From Pycnopodia helianthoides (lineage: Eukaryota > Echinodermata > Asteroidea > Forcipulatida > Asteriidae), in assembly GCA_032158295.1 (NCBI GenBank), contig CM063256.1, positions 620,001-684,000 of the forward strand: DNA of 64,000 nucleotides, in the 5' to 3' direction. Positions within the stretch are counted from its first letter, which is position 1. Every line of letters starts with the position of its first letter. The notes beneath the pieces are model-generated. The model had not been told where the DNA came from, did no database searches, and saw only the letters and a list, made by a program, of their open reading frames with translations. The translations under genes and the position numbers were made by a program. Shown piece by piece: positions 51,801-63,800 of this stretch.

Positions 51801-54800
51801 AGGAAAAAAAAAAATATCAAAAAAATTAAAAAGCTGTAAAAGGTCAACTACCCAAAAAAAACTTCACTCATCTTGAGAAAATTCTTTGTAACACAAGCCC
51901 AAATTGTCAAGTCACTATACACAGTTGAGTTTACAATGATTTACAAACACTTCAATGAAAACACACCCAAGGTAATTAAACATTAATTAAGATACTAAGT
52001 CTCACTTGTAAATGTTGCCACTTTTTTTTTTTTACATTAATAGTTCAATCAACATTTCACACAAACTCTGTTTTACTTTGCGTAAATCTGACAGTACAAC
52101 TTAGTTTTAAAAAACATCTTAAGATAAAGGAAAACACCTCTTTGGGACTTGTTGTCAAAACTCTGCTGTTTTGGGGTGTTTTTTTTAGGGGGGGGGGGTG
52201 TTTGTGTTTGTTTTTTTTCTTTTTTGGGGGGGGGGTACATGGCATCATTTGAATCAAGATGAATTAATGATTTATGTATTAGTGGGTATATAGAGAAGTG
52301 TGAAATGGTCTTCTACAAATATCATAAAAAACAAAATGCATGCCTTCACCAATCTGAAAAGGACCACTGTTAACAATTGGAAAAATGAATAAATATGTAG
52401 AGGAAGACAAAGAAAAAAGTGGAGCTAGGGTAAAATCAAAAAAATGATATAACATTTAGCATATTACGTGAACCACTTACCATGCAGAACAACACAGGTT
52501 ACTGGGCAACCGCACAAGGATTGATGGGGTGAGAGTGTGATCGGTCCACGGAAAAGGGATATTGTGTGAAACGTACCGAAACGTAGAAGAAATGCATAAG
52601 GGACATTGACATCACAAACTAAAACATGCTGGAGATTTTTGGACCAAAAGAAAATAATAACTGGTGGACACGCTCAACGCACTGACACCACAAAACACCA
52701 CGGAGTGGATGTACACGCATGCACGTACTCGATTCCTCGTATCCCGTTCCATCAATGTCATGCGCGAAATGAATAATACTGGAAGACATGCATTCAGTGA
52801 GGCGTTTCACGAATACTTAATCATGCAGTCACATTTACATCAAGTCATGCACAAAAAGAAATAGACGTAGCCTTCATGCAACAAACGATACATTCAACCC
52901 TTAAATGCTTTTCCGTCTTTTGTTTAGGGGAAGGCATTTGCAAACAAATCAATTTTTCATGCAGCTGTTTGTACAGTTAGACCGGGTTTCTTATAGACCT
53001 AAGCAATAACACTGAAGCAAGTCGCTTCATTCACAGCCGCCAATGGTGAATTTGTTGAAATCCTCATTTTACACCCTGTAATATTGAACCGATGCCCATA
53101 TTTTGATTTAGTAGGGCCAGTAGACCAATGGTAGAGCACTTTCAGGTTACCCCAATATTCCTAGTTCAAACCCCTATCCAATTCCCTTTAAATCAAATTA
53201 CACTATCATATTGTCAAAGCGTGCATTCCAAGTTTCATTTCCTTTACCAATTTTCCATCCAGAAACACTTTAATTGAAATTCTAGAATTAAGCAATTTCA
53301 TTTCTTTAAAAGCAAAAATGCTCAAATAAAAAGAAAACGTTATGATCAAAAAATTTGATCACACACGAAATTCATAAATTCACTAGATAATCTCCTTCTT
53401 CAGGAAAGCTATTTGGCCCTTGGAAAAAAAGTAGGATTATTCTATGGAGTACAAGGGCTGATCTACATGAACACATGGTGTAGACTTTAATCCCAATTTT
53501 TTCAGATTTTTCCAGGGGGAAAAACAATCGGAAATCGGACTTAAGTATGAGGAATATCATGCATGTTTCTTTTAAACCAAGCAAAGAGTTGAGTCTTTCG
53601 TTAGTTTCTTTTGGTTACTTTTGTCATCTGAGCTTGGTTAGGAAGAAGTTTTTTTGTTTTTTTTTGTTCAGGGGAAAAGGTGTCGACCATTAATGTGTTT
53701 ACGTTTGGCATTATGTAGAGTGTGTGGGTGATGAAGTGACTGTTAATTCACTAATGTAACACCTACAATTGAGAACAAAACAACCAACTGATTCATGTAT
53801 TAATACAGCTTGTGCATTGCGTTATAGACCTCCAACTGGAGTTAAAAAACATTTGATAGCCTGTTTTAAACATTGTTAGTTTTTAAAAATTTTCACAAAG
53901 CTTTCCGTTGTTAAATTCAGTTGCATATGTATGGGCGACTGAGCAGAACTACTTCAGTCGTTTCAGTTGATGTTAGTTTTTTACATATCGGTTACATTAT
54001 TACATTTTCATGCAAAACAAACATTATTAAGATATGCAATGAATTTGCATTTTCATTAGCATAAATGAATATGTAATTGCTTGGATGGTCGCTCTTGTGT
54101 AAAGCTATTCAACATGTGTTTTGGAGTGTAAGATGATACAAAGGTTATGAGAAGTTAACAATGAACCACAACCTACTGACGGTTTGTTCGGTGTTTTAAA
54201 AGAGTAAAACCATAACAACTTATAACATGTAAAGGTGACTTAACAATTCAACGGACGTACAACAAAAGTTTTCTTTTCGAACCCAAACATTTTGACTTCA
54301 GAGTAATTTCAGACGAGGCAATGAACAATTGTGCGAACAAAACAAGTGAAATGTCCATTCAAATGTATACAAACTAATGAATTGTGACATGTGAACGAGC
54401 CCCCCCAAAAAAAATAATAAATAAATAAATAAAAAATAATAGAATAAAAAAAAAATAAAAATAAATAAACAAATAAAAAATTAAAAAATTGAAAAATGCT
54501 TAGCGCATTGGGGGAAAAATAAGCGGATATTAACTAGCTGTAGTGGGGGGGGCTATCTGTAGCATTAGTAAGCCAATCCGTGTAATGTGTCAATGTCAAT
54601 GATGTGAAATGTTTGCACTGGTTACAATCTACATGTTCTTTCTCTTTTTTCCTACGTTAAGTCTAAATCAATTGAAATCTTCAATAAACCACACAGCATC
54701 TCATCAGAGAGCACTTATGGGGGTGTCAAGACACACTTGACTGCGAGACTTTGAACAGTCGTTGGGATATAGCCCTAATGCGGATATCAGTATGTTATCA

Positions 54801-57800
54801 CTAATGGCCCTGCAGTGAGGGCATTATGGGGAGAGGGCATTATGACAACCTATGGTATCAAGCACACCAATGTACAGCTCCGTAAATGAGGACATGGTGA
54901 GGATTATGATTGAGGTCAGTATTGGGGGGAGGGTCCCATGGTATGCAAATTAACTTATAACGACTCCAAAGACATTATAAGGGCAATTGTAACATAACCC
55001 CAATGTTTTATGGACACATTATGCATGCAAATTGGAACATAATACATCAAGACTGCCCAGGTCATGATACAGGGCATATAACTACACCAACCATCTCATC
55101 TAATGCCCTGCAAGGCCATTAATTGCACTAAATCATAAAACATCACAAATATGGCACATAGAGATCTCAGCCTTTAGGATTTTGACAATGCATATGTGAT
55201 CTTTGACATGGATGTTTCTGTGGATGTTTGATATGGGTATGTGCTAAGTCCCCCCTGGGGTGGGGAGAGGTATGTTGATTTACCTGGTGGTACTCCGCAG
55301 CATACTTCAAGTGCGTCTCCAGGGAGTGGGCAAGCTGTGTCAGGGTGTTCCACTGAGACTGCATGGCTGAAAGATGATCCTGGTGGTGGCAGAAGCGGGA
55401 TAAAAAAATATGGAGGAAAAACGAACAAAACGGTTTACAAAAGTGTCTTATCCAAGTCAGCCCACCACCGTCTCTGGAACTATTTTGTCAACTTCCAATA
55501 CCTTCTGTATTTTGAACTATGCTTTATGACTTTTTAACTTCTGTGCAACCAATTCGTATACATTTTCATCAGGAACAAAAGTTTCAAAATGAATTGATTT
55601 AAACATCATGAAAATTAGTAAGAACTGAAACTTAAACTTTACACTTTCTTGTTGTTCGCTTTCAGAAGGGACTTGTATGGTACCAAGTAAAACTTGAACA
55701 ACCACTATTCTGAACTTTCTAAGTTTCAGTAACAAATTCTTAGTTGGTAAGATCCATAGTAAGGTAGGAACCTTGTCACATCTGTCAGACATATTTCAGA
55801 CTTAACTTATACCCAGTTTTCTGTAGTATTATGGCATCATCATTTGGGTCCCAGTTGTGGTGGATTTTTGAAAGATCTTTGAATGTTTTAAATGGAGATC
55901 ACTGGATCCTCCACTTTTTTGCCCCATCAAAAGTGTCCCATAGACTTTAAGATTTTCTAATGGAAGTGCCCTTCGCAAAATGAAAATGGCCTTGGCCCTC
56001 TCAAAGATGAAACTCCACACCTGAGACATCCTAGTGGATGTTATTCCTTGAAGTTTGATATGTACAAGACCTTTTCTTAACTTTCCTATTTTTTATTTGT
56101 TTATTTATTTTTCTTTCTTCTTTTCTTTTTCTTTTATTTTTTTGGGGGGGGGAGGTGTTGACAGATGTGATATCCTATGGAACTAGCCAACAATGCTTAC
56201 GACAATGCACGGCTTGGCCGGATGGTTGTCATTATGGAGTCTCTCTCCGTGGTTCTGCACAGACGTGACCTGCCTCTCACGACCCTGGATTTCACGCATC
56301 AAATTCTGAGGAAGGAACAAACAGGATTGGATTGCATTTTAACTGTTTCCAAATACTTATGTCTAACGGAGAAGGGGTTCAGATCAAGCCCAATGCAATC
56401 TGACTGTTCTCTCTAAAAGAGGTCAGGGTACTAGACTTCAAGACATCACTCCTCCAGTGCAATTGGTGCTCGATATGGGGCAGAGGGTACCTCCCTCTTA
56501 TTGTGTCCCCATTGTGTGCTTGGAACCCTCAGAAATTCTTTTGAGGATTTTAGGGGGGGGAGTTCTATACAAGAGGAAAATATTGTGTTATAGTATGGGA
56601 ACATTGGGGGGGGCCCTCTACCCTATATCGGGCAGGCTATACTCCAGTGCCTCCTGAATAAACAAGGAACACAGGTTCCACCCCCAACCTCTCAGCTCCC
56701 ACCCGATGAGGCTCCTTTTAACTGCAGCATTTCCACGCCCGCCGTTCAACTTTCCTTTGCCTCAATGCTCATAAAGTAAACCCCAAAAAGAACGGTAGCC
56801 CAACAGATAGGCTGGACTGTAGTCGTCTTGGGATGAGTGTCTACCTTGTAGTGTTTCTCCAGTTCAGCAATGTTGAGATTCTTAGCGCTCCAGTCACGGT
56901 TGGCGTGTTCCTCTTCCTTCTGGTTCATCCAGATCATCTCTTTGGTCGACAACTGGACAAACTCCAGGAGCAGCTCAATGTCACGAACTCGCTTGACGGC
57001 CATGTCCTGTTTAGTTATTTTAGAAAAAGAAAGAAACTTTCAGGAAACCACTCGTAAGAAAAATAGCACCGACTTAGAACCACACTTTGTAAAAAAATAC
57101 TTAGCACACAAATTTGTTTAGTGCGGAAAAAATCTTGTTGAGCAGAACCTTGATTTCAGTTCAATGGTTTAAGTCAGTAATACACAAACCTTATGACTGA
57201 TTCTCCCCTATTTTGTGCTAAGATGCTAGGTTAAATTGTTGGCTGATTTGATTCAAAAAATTGGATTAAATTTTCAATAGCTATTTTAAAGATTCAAGAA
57301 AGCTACACGACAGTGATACTTTTGTTGTTACTCAAGAAATACATTACCATAAACACTTATTGGTAAGGAGCACCTGAGAGCTGCTGATAGTATAAAACAT
57401 TGTGAGTAACGACTCCCTCTGAAGTAATGTAGTTTTTGAGAAAGAGGTAATTTCTCACTAAAATATTTTGAGGAAGCCTTTCTCAGGCATTTGAAAGCAC
57501 ACAATTCTATTCAACAAGGATGTTTTTTTCTTTCATAATTTGTTTGAAACTTTGATGACCAATTGAGTCCAATGTTCACAGGTTTGTTATTTGATGCGTA
57601 TGTTGGGATACACCAAGTGTGGTTACTTCCCCACCTACATTCCTGACATTGACTCATGAACTTACCAGGATATATTTGTAAGCTTCTTCCAAGATGGCCA
57701 CCTGGTCAGAGTTCCTCTGAAGCTCCTCTCCGGTCATATTGGACTGTTTCAAGGAAAAAGAAAGACAAAATCCTAACTATTAACAACACAGAAACCTCTT

Positions 57801-60800
57801 GGATTGTGAGACTTTGAAACGATTTTACTACGGTTTGTTCTGTCCAACTAAGGGGCCATTCAGAGTGTTAATGTTTAAACAATATTTCGAAATTGTTTTG
57901 ACCCACTCACCACCTCATATTTCAATTTGTTAAATATTGAATGACTAATAATATATCATAAACACTAAAGAACAAAGTAATACCTCAAATGATGTAGATA
58001 TTTTTGATCAAAGGTCTACAACATCAGTAGTTTCCAATGACTTTTCTGGCCTTAACAAACCCCGATCTGGGCCAGCTGGGTATTTTTTTTCTTTATTTTC
58101 TTTTCTTGGGTTGTTAATTTCAATTTTTTTATTATTTAAATACAAACTGAATTTCATTTTCAGTGATTTCTTTAGACCCACCTACCCACAATTTCGAAAA
58201 CAGGCCCCTAAATTTAAACAACACTATTGGCTTGATGTCAAACAATCATACACCCGAACTTGCTTCTCTCTCATAGTTCAACTTACCAGGACATTGCGGC
58301 ACTTGGCGAGGTTTCGTTCATATTCTCGGATGGCATGCAGGTCGGACTTGCTCAGCTGCAAAGCTTTCTGAACCTTCTCCAGGTCATCTCCGTAGCTTGC
58401 AATTTTCAGAGAGGACTGAACAAAAAAATACAGAAGATTTTAACAAGAAACTATTACCTCCGATCAAAGCAGTGACAAACCATATTGAGGCTGGAAGGGA
58501 AAAAGCCTGGACCCTTTTGTATAACTAGAATCAGTATTCAGAGTCTCTTTGGCACACGGGGTACATGACAGAAAAAGTAAACATGGATAACCAAGACTCA
58601 CACAGAAGTATGTGGGGTCATAACCAAGTTTAACAGCTTTGTATATATTTTCAGTACATTTTCTTCATTGGCTTCGCATTATTATTACTTTTTTTTGAAG
58701 AAAACAAATAATAATAATATTTAAAATTTATGACGATTTAAATATAACAAGTTATTCACCTCTTTGTTTTTGACCCATTTGTAGCATTCCTTGACGAATT
58801 GGTCCACGTTGCCCTCAACGAAGCGACGCTCTGTGCGCATCTCCACACGGCGTTCCAGCTTGATGGCGTCACCCTGTACGGTAGTGCGGCTGGTCACCTT
58901 CTGTGTGGTACCAGCAATCTGGAAATTGCGCAGTGTGGACAGGCGTTGCTGCAGCTGGTCGAGTCTTGAAAAAAAACATTTCAAAAAATGTAAATAATGC
59001 ATCAAATTCTCACTTATAAACACCCTGACAATATAGAATCTTGCAATCTAAGCCTGGTGCTCGGTATAGGGGCATGGTGGTACCCCACCCCTTATTATGT
59101 CTTCATTGTGTGCTTGAAATCTCAGGAATTCTTTAGAGGATTTGAAGGGGAGGGTACTTCTGTACAAGAGGAAAATAGTGTGCTAAAGAACATTGTGGGG
59201 GAGGGGGGGGGGTTTACCCTCAGCCCCAATATCGGGCAAGGTATACAAATATTTGTCATAACTTATGCTGTTATTATTTGTGTATTAAACAGTTTACACA
59301 ATTTCAACTCTAGTTCTCATCCAAATTCTGGGGGCAGATCTTGTGAATCCAAGGAGGATGGGCCGCCATTTTGGCCGGTGATGGGCACCTCATCCACTGC
59401 TCTAGGTCTTCAAGCTCCCTGCATGAACAGGGCTCCAGTAGCATCAAGATATGTTCAGATGCTTTGTTTCTTGAACGAACAAGTGCTGTAATAACTGCAT
59501 GATAGATTATGGGATTCCAACAGCAGTACGTTCACCAATAGACCCCTTACAATGGCCGTCATCGCCGAGGTCAAACAATGGAAAACATGCACACGTGTAC
59601 TCAACTCTCAGCCAATGAAAGGTCTGCATTGAACTCAGTGAGAGCGAGGTTTGGGTCTTGTGATGCCATATGCAAGGGGGGTCTGTTAAATCTGAATTTT
59701 CAACTTAGCAACTTACTTCCTAGACAGCTCTGGTCCATTGGGGTGGCTGTTCTGTCTCAACTGAGCCACATCTCGCATCAGAAGGGCTATGTTTTTGTCA
59801 CAAGTCTGTTAAGACAAACGAAAAGAAGGGAATGCATGAGTTAATATCTAAAATGAAATCATTTCAAATGAAGAAACACAATTTGCAACCAAAATTTGTT
59901 TGAAAAAAATCTACCAAATGACAAATTTCAAGACACTCTGCTGGCTGGAGACTTGCTGGATCAACTAGTCTTGAAAAAAGTGCACATGCTTTAGAGTTAT
60001 ATTAAATATGAAAATTTACTCATTATGTCAGGTTTTAGCTAATGTTTAAAAGCCTCACATTGAACAGCCTCCCATATAATAGGATAATCCCTTCTCATAC
60101 ACTAATCTGAAGCATTATATTAAGATAAATCCGTTCTGCCACACTAATCTGAAGCATTAAGGATTACAATACGATAATCCCTTCTCATACACTAATCTGA
60201 AGCATTAAGGATTATATTAAGATAAATCCCTTATACAACATTAATCTGAAGCATTGAGGATTATAAGATAATCCCTTCTGCCACACTATTCTAAAAAAGC
60301 TATTTTAACACCTTTATTTCCTTATAGACATTGCCAATCCCCCTCACCTTGGAAGCTGATTCAATGTCATCAATCATTGCACGGACATCCGACGCAGACA
60401 TTTTATCAGCTTTGCCTTCAGCATCATGGATCCGAGATTGGATTGTATCTAGGTCAGCTGACACCATGGGGATCTGTCGACTCACTTTGTCGGCAAGGGC
60501 GTCTTGCTGTTCCATTCTGTTGGGTGGGGATCACAGACGACATGAAGGAGGTTGTGCAGAGTACAAGTATTAGTTTAATACGCAGCCTTATCTCACATAA
60601 ACTGACTATAGGTATACCACAGAGTGCATTTAGTTTTTAACTATACACTTGTAATGATCTCCTTTTTAAATGTCAAGTAATGAACCACAAGGGAAACTGA
60701 CTGGGTGAATTTCAAATAGTATGGCGTTGAGCAAAGAGAAATTGACTAGAGCGGGATTTGAACCAACGACCTCCGGATTTACGTACCGGTGCTCTACCAA

Positions 60801-63800
60801 CTGAGCTATCTAGCCCTATGTCGGCGGTCTCCCTTTTTAATAAGATGACTGCACTGAAAAGAGCCAGATGTGTTTGTGTTTCATTCAGAACTAAATCGCT
60901 TTTGTTGATCTGTATATATTTTTCAGATCAGTCCTTTCTGGGTGATCCTGCTCATCAAAGTGATTCCAAGATTTGATGAGCTTAAATTGAAGCAGTAGAC
61001 TCTGCTCTAACGTTACACATTACTTTCCAATGCACACAGAGATATTCATTTATTCCAGCACAGATTCAAAAGTTTTACCTGCGAAGCTCAGAGTTGAGGA
61101 CGTGTTCTCGCTGCTGCACGGAGAGCATACAACGGTCAAACTGAGACTCAACGTCATTCACGTGTAGGCCAGGTGGGGGACGAAACTGGCCAGAGGACTT
61201 GGAACTCCTCTGCAGGGTCAAAGGGTAAAAGGGTTAAGGGTCAAAATCAGTGCATACGGGTCAAAGGTTAATGTATAATGGTGTAATGTTAATGTGTAAT
61301 AGTATACAAGATCTAGGCATGTTGGACCAAAGGAAGCTACACATTAGACAACAGTGAAGACAACAGGGTCAAGATAATTACATGAAGGTCAAAGAACGCC
61401 ATTATCACCATCACCACTATCAACATCACCACAATTAAAATCACCATGATCAACATCACCATTTTCAACATCACCATGATCAACATTACCATGAACAACA
61501 TCACCATGATCAACATCAACACAATCAACATCAACACTATCAACATCACCATCATCTGATCCTCACCTCCACTTCTCTGAATTTGTTGACGATGCGTTGC
61601 TTCTCAGCCTGTTTGGCGGGGACTTCCTCAGACTTGAAGCGACTCAACTCAGCTAGGGCTCTCTGTACACGTAAAGAAACATAACAAGCATGTGTTTATA
61701 AAGACATAGTATAAGCCCAGTGGTATACTTTCGCTGCAGCATCGAACTTGACTTCTTACAGGCCAAGAAATAAAAGACAACAACAAAGCATCATGAGGCA
61801 CACAGCATAGCCCCATGTCAAGGTTGTCAAACCGTACAGTTTGATAATCGTGATCTCGGAAACATAGAACCAGCTGTGACATTACCTTGATCTCAGACGT
61901 AGTTTGGGGAACACTACGATCTTCGAACCTTGAATTTGTACGTTTGACCCATTCAACCATCTGACGAGCCGGTTGCGAGTACACCTCCCATTGGGGACTA
62001 GTGCCCTGTTGTCAAACAAAACAAACAATAAAACATCAATCCAATACAATTAGAAAAGTTGTTACTGTTGGTTGTTCAGTGATTTAGATGGTACAGACCA
62101 AGGTCTAAGAATTGATTTTGTTGATAAAGATGAAAGTCTAAGAATTGATTTTTTTTTGATAAAGATCGAGGTCTAAGAATTGATTTAGATGGTAAAGATC
62201 AAGGTCTAAGAATTGATTTTGTTGATAAAGATCAAAGTCTAAGAATTGATTTTGTGATAAGATCAAAGTCTAAGAAATGATTAGATAGTGAAGATCAAGG
62301 TCTAAGAATTGATTTAGATGGAAAAGATCAAAGTCTAAGAATTGATTTTGTTGATAAAGATCAAAGTCTAAGAATTGATTTAGATAGTGAAGATCAAGGT
62401 CTAAGAATTGATTTAGATGGTAAAGATCAAAGTCTAAGAATTGATTTAGATAGTGAAGATCAAGGTCTAAGAATTGATTAGATAGTGAAGATCAAGGTCT
62501 AAGAATTGATTTAGATAGTGAAGATCAAAGTCTAAGAATTGATTTTGTTGATAAAGATCAAAGTCTAAGAATTGATTTTGTTGAAAAAGATCAAAGTCTA
62601 AGAATTGATTTTGTTGATAAAGATCAAAGTCTAAGAATTGATTTAGATAGTGAAGATCAAGGTTCTAAGAATTATTTAGATGGTAAAGATTAAGGTCTAA
62701 GAATGGAAAGGAAAAAATATATATAAATCTACCTTATTTTCTTCTAGCTACAACACTAAATTCTTCTACAAAGGTAGTGAAGGGGAGTTTAGCTTAATTT
62801 CTTATAACCATTTAACCCTTGTACAGTGGTGATACTTTCAGGGCCAGGCAGCAAACTTACATTGGTGACACTATTGGAAGGTGCAGCGCTGGAGACTTGC
62901 TCGCTACGTGAGGATGTGATGAAAGAAGACGCTGACGCAGTCGCGGGGACAGACTGCATGGACGTCTTGAGCGTTGTTGTGACGGTCGATGTCTTCGTGC
63001 GCTTTGGGGGAACGGCAGGGAAGACTTCGTACAGTTGTGACACGTACGTCATGATGATTTTCTCATCAGGCTCAGCTACATCTACATCTGTAAACAAGAA
63101 CAACATAAAGAAAAAAACATTTCAAGATTCTGAACAAAGTGTAGAAAATGTTAAAAGGGACTACATTTCGGGGGGGGGAATACATTCTTTTCGGGGGGGG
63201 GGAACAGAAAATTGTCTGGTTTTTACTTATCATCTAGTTTCTAATAATCACACCATACAACCAAAGTGGGAAAATTTATTCAAACTAGATTCAATAAAAA
63301 ACAGTGAATGTTTTGTCAGGAGTTTTGCCACGTTAATGAAAGTTTTTTTACACCACTGAGCCCTGCACATTTTTTTCCCCTGACCTTTATAAAGACAAAA
63401 ATGTGTCTCTTAAGGATTGGCACTAGTATCCACTTTATAATCATTGAGCTCCTACATCTTCCATAGAAGGTGAAATGGTTTCTGGAATACTTTAGACTAT
63501 TGGAGTGGCTGTTGCTTTGACAATGGCTTAAAAATGCTTAATAAATGCATATACTTCTTCGTCTTCTTATTTTTATTATTATTTACGAACCTTCTGGTTC
63601 CAGCAATCTAGGAACTCCGAGATCTCTCTCAGCGACCTGGAAGGCTGTCCGTAGATTCTTCTTGTGGTCAGAGGGTCTAAGGCTATCAAAGTCCACCAGA
63701 TCAGGCCTGTTGCGGTAGATGACGGCGTTGAAGGCAAGTCCGTCTCTCCAGCTGCGACCGAAGTTGGTGACGTTGACACCTGGTACCCCATCCACGGTCT

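Noticed and set aside
52481..52501. Strong donor-like ATG|GTAAGTGG on the minus strand in the 3.9-kb intron
   Set aside because: The nearest acceptor would give an in-frame TAA between phase-0 exons 13 and 14; an alternative first exon is possible but nothing else supports it.
60760..60830. Functional tRNA gene
   Set aside because: A and B boxes are present, but the stems are imperfect and the same sequence with the same tail recurs elsewhere, so it is a SINE head.
61337..61555. Met/Leu/Val-rich 72-codon minus-strand frame resembling a membrane protein
   Set aside because: Translation of the atcaac minisatellite.
62826..63359. 177-codon plus-strand open frame
   Set aside because: Antisense of exon 2 running into a G-rich intron; no signs of a gene.
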